Positions 1 through 7,092 of a DNA stretch of 39,316 nt are shown here, one piece after another. Below the pieces are notes generated by a model, which saw only the letters and a program-made list of their open reading frames with translations, was not told the DNA's origin and ran no database searches. Within the stretch, counting starts at the first letter, position 1; the number at the start of each line of letters is the position of its first letter. The stretch is from Desulforhopalus sp. IMCC35007 (GTDB lineage Bacteria > Desulfobacterota > Desulfobulbia > Desulfobulbales > Desulfocapsaceae), in the NCBI RefSeq assembly GCF_005116575.1, contig NZ_SWCN01000036.1, positions 1 through 39,316 of the forward strand, in the 5' to 3' direction. The translations under genes and the position numbers were made by a program.

Positions 1-480
1 TACCATATCATGCCGAAGCAGGAAGGCTCCGAGCTGCTGCTTGGCTACCCGAAGTGCACGGGTCGCATCTATCCGAGCCCGCACTAAATCACGCAAGGCC
101 TCATCTTCAGGGGTCGGTACATACACAACTGTGAGTTCACCTGCCCTATGCAGCCTGGCTAAAGAGAGGCAATCTCTTCTGTCATTTTTTAAGCGGTTAC
201 CGCTTTGTTGTGGAATTTTTGAAGGAGCAATGACAACACAATCAATGTTATTGTTGGTCAGATAACGATAGATTCCATATCCACAAGGGCCAGCTTCGTA
301 TACAAATCGGAGAACTGCGCCTTTCGATATTAGTTTACGAATGACTTTATCCAGTTGATTCATGTCGTTATCAATTTTACCGTAATATCTAACTTCGCCA
401 TCACGCCCATCATCAGCAATTCCAATCGATATCGAGTTTTTGTGGACATCTAAGCCTACATTCTTTATCATTTTCTCCAT
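1..480 (-). CDS. IS110-family transposase, N-terminal part (runs off the window)
   Basis: The minus strand reads without a stop from an ATG at 480 to the window edge, giving 160 residues with the C-terminus missing. The start NVGLDVHKNSISIGIADDG is the first RuvC-like (DEDD) strand of IS110 recombinases. Further on come FVYEAGPCGYGIYRYL, then IAPSKIPQQSGNRLKNDRRD with LARLHRAGEL and VYVPTPEDEALRDL, a succession typical of this family. IS110 enzymes move short elements without a classical DDE domain, and recent work shows they are guided by a bridge RNA transcribed from the element's own non-coding end. An AAGGAGG ribosome binding site lies 6 bases before the ATG but inside a potential stem (see 481-558). 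Whether the gene is intact cannot be judged here, because the C-terminal Tnp_20 domain with its catalytic Ser lies outside the window. Confidence 0.93.
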   Translation of the reverse strand, partial: MEKMIKNVGLDVHKNSISIGIADDGRDGEVRYYGKIDNDMNQLDKVIRKLISKGAVLRFVYEAGPCGYGIYRYLTNNNIDCVVIAPSKIPQQSGNRLKNDRRDCLSLARLHRAGELTVVYVPTPEDEALRDLVRARIDATRALRVAKQQLGAFLLRHDMV

Positions 481-558
481 GACCTGCCTCCTTGGTTTTG
501 GCTCTGAGTTGATTGATGTTTCAATCAACTTAATCCACGCTGACAAGGTAGGCAGGTC
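481..558 (-). promoter_or_regulatory. Transposase leader: nested hairpins that would hide the Shine-Dalgarno
   Basis: In the minus-strand transcript the bases at 558-545 (GACCTGCCTACCTT) can pair with 493-481 (AAGGAGGCAGGTC). This gives 13 base pairs with a single bulged A. The second arm contains the AAGGAGG Shine-Dalgarno of the transposase. Inside this long stem sits a second, perfect 10-bp hairpin at 507-530 (AGTTGATTGA, loop TGTT, TCAATCAACT). Such a fold would block translation of the transposase on read-through transcripts, a control known from other insertion sequences. The position, between the expected left end and the start codon, is also where IS110-group elements encode their bridge RNA, so these hairpins may be part of that RNA. 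Pairing is read directly from the sequence; the function is inferred. Confidence 0.6.
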
Positions 559-855
559 TTTTTTGCCCGAGTGTTAACCATGATATCTATCAGAGAGGTT
601 TAAGAGATCAAGGCCTTGCTTCGTGGCTATGACCATGCGGCTGTGTTGCTGGCACCAGGGGTACCCATACGTCAGGATTAAGTTGCTGAAAGCTTACCAA
701 TCCACCATGGTCTTTTTGTTCATCTGCTGGAGTTGCCGCGAGCCGGCCATGTTGGTAGCCGAGACGTTTTGGTAACGCAACCTCAGGGTTTAAAAAATAA
801 TGCAGGATTACCCCCCCCATGCTTTTGCGCTGTTTTGCAGTGAAATGGTACAGGC
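559..855. other. Segment without a convincing gene, left of the J-domain gene
   Basis: This stretch should contain the outer end of the IS110 element, but I cannot place its boundary because IS110-group elements often lack clear terminal inverted repeats. A minus-strand open frame from a GTG at 868 to 608 codes for 86 residues that I do not recognise. It overlaps the end of the J-domain gene, contains a run of eight G on its coding strand (811-818 on the plus strand), and has no ribosome binding site. It may be a remnant of a gene broken by the insertion, or chance. Confidence 0.4.
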
Positions 856-1161
856 TTATTTTGCCCACCAGGGAGAATTTCCAAACCGTTCAAACCACCA
901 TTCATCAACGGAACAGGTTTTTTTTATTTCTTCTTCAGTGAAGGAGAATTGATGCTGATTACAGTAGTCAACGATGCTTTTGTACGCAGTGATTATTCTT
1001 CTTGTCATCTCGGCACAATTCTCACTGTCTTCAGTACATTTGTCAGGATGCCATTGGTTCAGTAAGGTTATATATTTTTCTCTTATGTCCTGTAGAGATG
1101 CTCGCTCAGGGAGGTCCAGTGTCTTTCGGGCTTCGGTAATCTCGTCGTATTTTGTCGTCAT
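856..1161 (-). CDS. Minimal J-domain protein (DnaJ-like co-chaperone)
   Basis: The product has 101 residues if translation starts at the ATG at 1161. A TTG at 1200, overlapping the stop of the upstream gene by 2 bases, would add 13 residues and is an alternative. The J-domain covers about residues 5-70: ARKTLDLPERASLQDIREKY is helix I-II, HPDK is the invariant loop that stimulates DnaK ATPase, and AYKSIVDYC is helix III. There is no Gly/Phe region, zinc finger or C-terminal substrate-binding domain, so it is a class III J-protein. After the J-domain come only about 30 residues, with a Trp-rich tail (VDEWWFERFGNSPWWAK). It probably recruits DnaK to a specific client. Its tight link to the DUF72 gene upstream hints that the two act together, but that is inference. 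Confidence 0.85.
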   Translation of the reverse strand: MTTKYDEITEARKTLDLPERASLQDIREKYITLLNQWHPDKCTEDSENCAEMTRRIITAYKSIVDYCNQHQFSFTEEEIKKTCSVDEWWFERFGNSPWWAK

Positions 1162-1196
1162 AATAAGCTCTGGCTCATCGTTGAAATATTGTATGT

Positions 1197-2069
1197 TCAA
1201 TCAAGTTGTAAAAGCACCTTGATCTTTTCAATAGTCCGAGGAGCGGAGCCCTCGTAATGATTATTGACATTGATGAAGACCTGATGCTGCCTTTGAAGAA
1301 GATCATTCACAACACTTTTCAGACGCAACAGCTCGTCATCTCTTGGATCAACAATCGTATCCCAGACATTATCTGTCCGCTCTTCAATTCCCCGACGATC
1401 TCGGCCATGCAGTCTGAGTACTACCGGATCACTCAGTCGGTTTTTGAACTTCTCATACAATTCAAACATCGAAGGCATATAGTACCCCTGCAGGAAAACG
1501 TGTCCCAGGTGGTGCTCGGCGAGAAAATCAAAATACGCATTCTTTAAATAATTCGGATTTCGGCTTTCAATACAATACTGATAACCTTCAGGAAGCCCAT
1601 TGAAAAAAGTTTGCAACCTCTCAATAAAATGAACCATGCTGGCCATTTTTATCTTGTTCAGATATTCGAACTGAAATATCAAAGGACCAATGTGATCGCC
1701 AAGTGGTTCCAATGTTTGAAGAAACTTTCCCATAAGTTCAGTGGATAAAAAATATGGATTGGGAACCAATGCTGTGTTTTTCGGTTTGTTGTAATGATGA
1801 GTGAGGGTAATGCTATTAGGGACCTTGATGCTGAAGGTAAAACCTGGCGGTACTGACGTTGCATATTCATCGACAACGTTCGCTTTCGGCATGACCACCG
1901 CATTGCCTTTAAACAGCGACCAGAACCACTGGTCAACCTCGACGGTTTGAAAATGCTCGCTGTATTCCTGAAGAAAATTTATCTCATTGTCCCGAGAATA
2001 AATGAGTCCCCGCCAGGATTCGTATTTCCAACTGCAGGTTCCGATTTTGAGAAGGTGTTTTGTGTCCAT
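1197..2069 (-). CDS. DUF72 (YecE-like) family protein
   Basis: The protein has 290 residues, a normal length for DUF72, a TIM-barrel family related in fold to endonuclease IV-type enzymes but with no settled biochemical role. Family signatures are seen at the start (KIGTCSWKYESWRGLIYSR), in the middle (PPGFTFSIKVPNSITL and GPLIFQFEYL), in VVLRLHGRDRRG, and at the end (INVNNHYEGSAPRTIEKI), where the Asn-Asn-His-Tyr-Glu-Gly-Ser-Ala-Pro stretch is a hallmark. The ATG at 2069 has no evident Shine-Dalgarno. The stop codon overlaps the possible TTG start of the J-domain gene, so the two are likely co-transcribed and perhaps translationally coupled. I cannot assign a substrate. Confidence 0.9.
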   Translation of the reverse strand: MDTKHLLKIGTCSWKYESWRGLIYSRDNEINFLQEYSEHFQTVEVDQWFWSLFKGNAVVMPKANVVDEYATSVPPGFTFSIKVPNSITLTHHYNKPKNTALVPNPYFLSTELMGKFLQTLEPLGDHIGPLIFQFEYLNKIKMASMVHFIERLQTFFNGLPEGYQYCIESRNPNYLKNAYFDFLAEHHLGHVFLQGYYMPSMFELYEKFKNRLSDPVVLRLHGRDRRGIEERTDNVWDTIVDPRDDELLRLKSVVNDLLQRQHQVFINVNNHYEGSAPRTIEKIKVLLQLD

Positions 2070-2687
2070 TTTGAAAACAATAAGATTTCTTTATGCAGAG
2101 AACAACTGTGTGGTCTGGGGTAAGATATATTCTCCTGTATTTGTAGAAGGTTGGTTGTCATTTGAATTGAAGGTGGAAGAGAAAGCAGCGGTAAAATTTG
2201 ACTTCGTTTTTTCCTGCATTGAGATTTTGATACCAATAACCTGTAAAATGGGTGTGAAATTGCATTACGAGATATGTTAATACTACCGGTAGAGATAAAG
2301 AAAAAAGGCTTTGGCATTCAATTGTTGGATAGGACCTTCAGTCAAAGAACCTCGTAATTATACTCTGGTTGTAACTGACATGAGCAGGGAAAGTGAAGTA
2401 ACGATTGAATGGGTATTTTGAAAGAAGTCGTTACAAAAAGATCACAAACCTTGGTGGAGAGGATTTCATAAAGAAGGTAAATTCGCGCATTTTGTTCCAG
2501 TCTTACTGTTGCATGGTGCCATCGTTGGGCTCCAAGGATTTTGTCAAGCCGACATCAATGCTATCTTCAGTGTACCACTTTTTCTTCAAGCTCAGGAAGG
2601 CCCCACGGTGTGCAGGGGAAACGATGAATGTAGTTTGACCTACTATATTATAGTGGTTGCTGTTTGAGACTTTAAAATAAAAAATGT
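2070..2687. other. Intergenic region between divergent DUF72 and hybrid kinase genes
   Basis: About 620 bases hold no gene that I can support. Both flanking genes start from this region, so it should contain both promoters, but no convincing -35/-10 pair stands out. A plus-strand open frame at 2405-2638 (77 residues) has no family resemblance and no ribosome binding site. The opposite strand around 2480-2640 also reads as a short plausible peptide, so decayed coding sequence is possible. Confidence 0.4.
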
Positions 2688-4910
2688 TTGGTTGCCACTA
2701 AAGTTCAGCTGTTTCCACACAGCCTTGATGTAGCTGAGTCACAACCAAAAAATAATGCTATGAATAACAATCTGGATAACATATCACCGCCGACCCAATC
2801 TTCTGTTAGCCCCCAGAACAAAAGGAAAGACTCTTTATCCCTCGGCAGAGCTGAACAACTCAATCAGACTCTGTTTAAAATTTCAAATGCAGTCAGGATT
2901 TCTAAGAATCTCGAAGCGTTATATGGATCAATTCATCATATTCTTGGTGAAATCATGGATCTGACCAACTTTTTTATTGCCTTATATCATAAAGAAAACC
3001 AACGGATTAGTTTTCCATACTTCAGAGATATATACGATGATGAGAATGTCTATTGTGACGAACTTCAACTTGATAATTGCCTAACTGGCGGTGTCATTCA
3101 AAACGCCACTCCTGTTTTTTTGAGAAAAGATGAGCTTGAAAGGAGACGTGACTCAAAAACACTTATAGGCACAGTTCCTGAATTGTGGCTCGGTGTTCCA
3201 TTAAAAATCAAAGATGAAGTCATCGGTGTTATGGCCACATTGAGTTACCATGATGCTGAACTCTTTGACGAAGTGGATTTGAATACTCTTATTTCAGTTT
3301 CTGATCAAATCGCTTTGGCTATTGAACGTAAACAGTATGAACAGGCTTTGATTTCTTCTGAAAAGAAGTACCGTACCATTCTTGAAACTATGGTTGAGGG
3401 GTATTTTGAGCAGGATCAGAAAGGCATAATAACCTTGGCAAACCCCGCGATGTGTAGAATTTTCGATAAGCCGGTCGAAAAAGTCGTTGGGACCAGCTTT
3501 AAAGTGTTTTTAGAAAATCCAGAAACAAACGAGATTAATAATAAATTTCAGGATATTTTCGACGCACAAATAAACACTCTCAATATAGAGTTTGACCTCA
3601 TTTTATCCAACGATTCTATTCGATATTTAGAAGGGACATTTTCCTCAATTCCGGGTGACAGTAATGTTATTGCCGGCATAAAAGGAATTGTACGAGATAT
3701 CACTGAAAAGAAGAAAGCTGAGCGAACACAAAAAGCACTTGAGGAAAAATTACAGCAGTCTCAGAGACTTGAATCTCTTGGCACTCTTGCCGGTGGTGTG
3801 GCCCATGATTTTAACAATCTCCTTATGGGAATCCAAGGGCGTATATCCATCATCCGGGCAGATCTTGAAGAGCAGCATCCTCATTCTACGCAACTTGAAC
3901 TCATGGAGAGCTATATTCAAAGAGCCTCAACCCTGACTTCTCAATTGCTTGGCTTTGCGCGGGGAGGGAAATATGAACTTAAAGCGGTCAGCATTAATCA
4001 TGTTATCACGAATAGTATTGATATTGTGCAGCCTGCAATAAAAGCAATTGAGATTAGAACTGTTTTAAACGATCACCTCAATGCAGTGGAAGTTGATGAG
4101 AACCAGATGGAGCAGGTGTTTGTCAACCTGCTGTTAAATGCATCAAAGGCCATGGAACAGGGAGGTACCATAACCATAGCAACAGAGCAGATAATGGTCG
4201 ATGCAAATGGTGCTGAAGTAAAAGTCATTAAACCAGGAGATTACGTTCAAATTACTGTTAAAGATACCGGCAGAGGTATTCGTAAAGATGATATAGAAAA
4301 AGTATTTGATCCGTTTTTTACTACTGATTCTCTGGGGGGGAGTAGCGGTTTAGGGCTCGCCATGGTCTATGGAATCATTGAAAATCATCAGGGTTTTATC
4401 TCTGTTGAGAGTACGGAGGGCGAGGGGACATGCTTTACAATTCTACTTCCCTCTTCAGAGAAAGAAATAGTTTCTGAAGTCAAACCCGCCATAGATACGC
4501 AAACAGGTACAGACACAATTCTCTTGGTTGATGATGAACCTATGATTACTGAGGTGGGAAAAGAGATGATTTCCATGCTCGGCTATGATGTTATAACTGC
4601 TTCATCGGGCATGGAGGCTCTAGAAATTGTTGGAACTCAGAAGAAAAAAATTGATCTGTTTATTATCGATATGATAATGCCTCAAATGAGTGGAGGAGAA
4701 CTGTTTGATAAGCTGAAAAGTTTAGATCCCGATATTAAAATAATGCTCTCAAGTGGTTACAGTCTTGACGGAGAAGCCCGGGAAATTATGAACCGTGGCT
4801 GTAGAGGCTTTATTCAGAAACCATTCACAGTGTCTCAATTGGGAGAAAAGATCAGGGACGTTTTGGGAACAGACGAGGAACTCAATTTTAAATCAAGACA
4901 CAACTCATAA
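2688..4910 (+). CDS. Hybrid sensor histidine kinase (GAF-PAS-HisKA-HATPase-REC)
   Basis: The 740-residue protein has no membrane segments and should be cytoplasmic. In order it carries an N-terminal tail, a GAF domain (about 50-215), a PAS domain (about 225-340), a dimerisation/phosphoacceptor helix with GTLAGGVAHDFNNLL (His373), and an ATPase domain with the N box VFVNLLLNASKAME, the G1 box KDTGRGI and the G2 box GGSSGLGLAMVYG. It ends in a receiver domain with VDDEP (Asp615/616), the phosphorylation site IDMIMP (Asp661) and the conserved Lys in FIQKPF. The AHDFNN H-box is typical of the NtrB-like kinase class. The input is unknown; GAF and PAS suggest a small ligand or redox cue. The frame opens at a TTG (2688) and the first ATG is at 2760; neither has a good ribosome binding site, so the start is uncertain. 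No dedicated response regulator gene is adjacent. Confidence 0.93.
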   Translation: MVATKVQLFPHSLDVAESQPKNNAMNNNLDNISPPTQSSVSPQNKRKDSLSLGRAEQLNQTLFKISNAVRISKNLEALYGSIHHILGEIMDLTNFFIALYHKENQRISFPYFRDIYDDENVYCDELQLDNCLTGGVIQNATPVFLRKDELERRRDSKTLIGTVPELWLGVPLKIKDEVIGVMATLSYHDAELFDEVDLNTLISVSDQIALAIERKQYEQALISSEKKYRTILETMVEGYFEQDQKGIITLANPAMCRIFDKPVEKVVGTSFKVFLENPETNEINNKFQDIFDAQINTLNIEFDLILSNDSIRYLEGTFSSIPGDSNVIAGIKGIVRDITEKKKAERTQKALEEKLQQSQRLESLGTLAGGVAHDFNNLLMGIQGRISIIRADLEEQHPHSTQLELMESYIQRASTLTSQLLGFARGGKYELKAVSINHVITNSIDIVQPAIKAIEIRTVLNDHLNAVEVDENQMEQVFVNLLLNASKAMEQGGTITIATEQIMVDANGAEVKVIKPGDYVQITVKDTGRGIRKDDIEKVFDPFFTTDSLGGSSGLGLAMVYGIIENHQGFISVESTEGEGTCFTILLPSSEKEIVSEVKPAIDTQTGTDTILLVDDEPMITEVGKEMISMLGYDVITASSGMEALEIVGTQKKKIDLFIIDMIMPQMSGGELFDKLKSLDPDIKIMLSSGYSLDGEAREIMNRGCRGFIQKPFTVSQLGEKIRDVLGTDEELNFKSRHNS

Positions 4911-5150
4911 TTGAGCAACTGTAATTGCTGCCGGTTTGCTCTGATCATGTTCAGATGAATCGTTGTTGTAGTATCTTGGCATGTTGCCGACAATGAATTT
5001 CAGTTCTTGCCTTGTTCATGTGAGGTTATGAGAACACCTTCCTGTGAAATGGGTGATGCTATGGTGGACAATGAAAACCATTTAAGCGAATCAGCAGCTT
5101 TGCATTATTCCTGTCAGGCAGCACCAATTAGATGTTCCTAAAATACCACC

Positions 5151-5180
5151 TTGACAAGGTAGAGCGTTTATTCTACCTTG
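5151..5180. promoter_or_regulatory. Palindromic operator at the TetR gene start
   Basis: A perfect 9-bp inverted repeat, CAAGGTAGA (5155-5163) and TCTACCTTG (5172-5180), is separated by 8 bases. The left arm overlaps a TTGACA hexamer at 5151-5156 that would make a perfect -35 box. Long palindromes of this size over the promoter are typical TetR operators, so this is probably the autoregulatory site for the regulator and the co-transcribed reductase. The right arm covers the possible TTG start codon at 5178. No good -10 box lies at the expected spacing, which leaves the promoter assignment tentative. Confidence 0.6.
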
Positions 5181-5717
5181 CTGGCTGTGATTTCAACGAA
5201 AGAACAAATTGCTGCTCGACTGGAGCAGGCATTTAATAATCGTGGGTTTGCCGAGCCAAGTGTTGCAGAGTTGCAGAGGGCATCTGGAACCACTCTTAGA
5301 ACACTCTACCGCCATTTTCCTTCAAAAGAAGCCATGGTGATTGGTGCATTACATTATCGCCATGCCCGATACTTCGCTTTCCTGGCAGAAAATGAACCGC
5401 CTCCGGGCAAAGATTCAATTATCCACCTGTTTAACCGTCTTGCTGTCTGGATGACCTCCTACGCCCCCCATGGTTGTTTATATCTCAACGCCCTGACATC
5501 TTTTCCAGACAACAAGAATGTGCGGGATGCTACTATGCGCTACAAAAATGAACTTATCCAGGTAATGGCTGTAAGGAGTTGCAGGAAGGATTTATCCCAT
5601 GAACTTTTTCTGCTGCATGAAGGAGTGTCTGCTGCATGGCCAATTGTTGGTAAACAGGCAATTCACTCTGCAATAGCAGTTGCCGAGAAAATAATGGAAG
5701 GAGAGAACAATGAATGA
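5178..5717 (+). CDS. TetR/AcrR-family transcriptional regulator
   Basis: The product has up to 179 residues. The N-terminal helix-turn-helix is clear: RLEQAFNNRGFAEPSVAELQ, then TLRTLYRHFPSKEAMVIGAL, with the Tyr-Arg-His-Phe and Lys-Glu pattern of TetR proteins. The C-terminal part is helical and variable, as expected for the ligand-binding and dimerisation domain, and no ligand can be inferred. The frame opens at TTG 5178, which lies inside the palindrome at 5155-5180; GTG 5187 is an equally possible start giving 176 residues. Neither has a Shine-Dalgarno. The stop codon overlaps the start of the reductase gene by 8 bases, so both are one operon, and the reductase or its substrate is probably what the regulator controls. 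Confidence 0.9.
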   Translation: MLAVISTKEQIAARLEQAFNNRGFAEPSVAELQRASGTTLRTLYRHFPSKEAMVIGALHYRHARYFAFLAENEPPPGKDSIIHLFNRLAVWMTSYAPHGCLYLNALTSFPDNKNVRDATMRYKNELIQVMAVRSCRKDLSHELFLLHEGVSAAWPIVGKQAIHSAIAVAEKIMEGENNE

Positions 5718-6768
5718 GATACCTGCATTCATGAAAGGTGTCCAGCTTACCGGACACGGTGGTTTTGATAAATTGGTACTTCGCGATGATATCCCTGTTC
5801 CCAAACCAGGTCCTTACGATGTGCTTATCAGGGTAGGTGCCGCCGGTATTAATAATACTGACCTTAATACTCGACTGGCCTGGTATTCGAAGTCAGATGG
5901 AGATTCCGACGATGCAAGCTGGTCTGGAAATGCCCTTCAATTCCCAAGAATCCAGGGGGCTGACGTTTGTGGCAATGTTGTTGCTACCGGAAAAGAAGTT
6001 GACGGAAAGCTCCTCGGTCAAAGAGTGCTTGTTGAGCCCTGCATACGTGAAGCTGGTGGCAAAAAGCTATCCACTCCATGGTATTTTGGTTCTGAATGTG
6101 ACGGAGGATTTGCTGAATATACTGTTGTTGCCGCACGACATGCCTTTACGGTAAACAGCAGATTCAGCGATATTGAACTTGCATCATTTCCATGCTCATA
6201 CTCCACAGCAGAAAACCTCCTGACAAGGGCCGGTGTTACGGCCAATGATGTTGTGCTTGTAACCGGAGCATCTGGAGGCGTTGGCTCGGCAGCAGTTCAA
6301 CTGGCAAAGGCTCGTGGCGCTCAAGTTATTGGGGTTACAAGTCCTTCCAAAACAGAAAGGATCATGAGTCTTGGGGCCCAGCAAATCGTATCCCGCAATG
6401 ATAGTACTGTAGCAAGACTTGGAAAAAACAGTGTCGATGTTGTCATTGATCTGGTAGCAGGAACAAGCTGGTCGGAACTTTTGGATATTCTAAAACCGTA
6501 TGGCCGATATGCGGTTGCCGGTGCAATCGCTGGCCCTCTTGTGGAACTGGATGTAAGGACACTTTACCTGAAAGACTTAAGCCTCTTTGGCTGCACTGTG
6601 CTGGGTGATAATGTCTTTAAAAACCTGATTGACCGAATTGAAAAAGAGGAGATTCGCCCTGTTATATCAGACACCTTTTTTCTGCAGGATATTGTTCAAG
6701 CGCAAAAACAGTTTGAGACAAAGCAGCATATCGGAAAACTTGTGATCGATCTGTCCGTAAACTCTTAA
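5710..6768 (+). CDS. Zinc-independent alcohol dehydrogenase/quinone oxidoreductase-like (MDR) protein
   Basis: The 352-residue protein belongs to the medium-chain dehydrogenase/reductase superfamily. The GroES-like N-terminal domain contains VPKPGPYDVLIRVGAAGINNTDLNTR and the conserved GADVCGNVVATG. The Rossmann part begins near residue 175, with TGASGGVGSAAVQLAKARGA as the nucleotide-binding motif, which favours NADP(H). The structural-zinc Cys cluster of classic alcohol dehydrogenases is absent, and so is the Cys-Gly-Ser-Asp zinc ligand site (here NNTD). It therefore probably reduces an enone, quinone or aldehyde, but the substrate is unknown. The start ATG at 5710 follows GGAGAGAACA, a good ribosome binding site inside the end of the TetR gene. 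It is likely repressed by that regulator. Confidence 0.9.
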   Translation: MNEIPAFMKGVQLTGHGGFDKLVLRDDIPVPKPGPYDVLIRVGAAGINNTDLNTRLAWYSKSDGDSDDASWSGNALQFPRIQGADVCGNVVATGKEVDGKLLGQRVLVEPCIREAGGKKLSTPWYFGSECDGGFAEYTVVAARHAFTVNSRFSDIELASFPCSYSTAENLLTRAGVTANDVVLVTGASGGVGSAAVQLAKARGAQVIGVTSPSKTERIMSLGAQQIVSRNDSTVARLGKNSVDVVIDLVAGTSWSELLDILKPYGRYAVAGAIAGPLVELDVRTLYLKDLSLFGCTVLGDNVFKNLIDRIEKEEIRPVISDTFFLQDIVQAQKQFETKQHIGKLVIDLSVNS

Positions 6769-7092
6769 ATGGTTGACCTTGCCAAGGAGCAACAGCTTAA
6801 ATTGTCTACTAAAATTTTTGCAAAAAGTATCTTGTTGAGATTTAACAAACAATGAAGTAGTTGTGATGGACCACGAAAGATGCGTAACGTATGGGGTGTG
6901 GTTTTCAACCGGTAACCAAGCTGTTTCCGGGCCCACATTTTCGTTTTTGCCAAAGTGTGTCAGGGTTACGGAGAAAGCCATCCCGATCTCTACAAGATTT
7001 GCAAGCGTTGTATGTACAGAAAAATAGTATAGGTCTTGGGGGTAAAGGTAATGCGTCCAGGTTTCTGCCTGATGTTCATAGAGAATCATGTT
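6769..7092 (+). other. Gap before the secreted Cys-rich protein gene
   Basis: These 324 bases hold no gene that I can support. Long open frames exist on both strands here, the minus-strand one reaching into the preceding reductase gene, but none has family resemblance. The open frame of the next gene extends back to 7036, but its signal peptide begins at 7093, so 7036-7092 is treated as leader. Confidence 0.35.

Noticed and set aside
608-868. Minus-strand 86-residue open frame left of the J-domain gene
   Set aside because: It has a GTG start without a ribosome binding site, overlaps the J-domain gene, has a run of eight G and shows no recognisable family. Kept only as a note on the gap.
2405-2638. 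Plus-strand 77-residue open frame upstream of the hybrid kinase
   Set aside because: It has no ribosome binding site and no family resemblance, and its composition is not clearly coding.
5540-5560. Similarity between TGACAAGGTAG at the IS110 leader (541-551) and at the TetR operator (5152-5162)
   Set aside because: The shared 11 bases lie in unrelated structures and the arms differ beyond them, so this is probably coincidence. Coordinates given here are only nearby.
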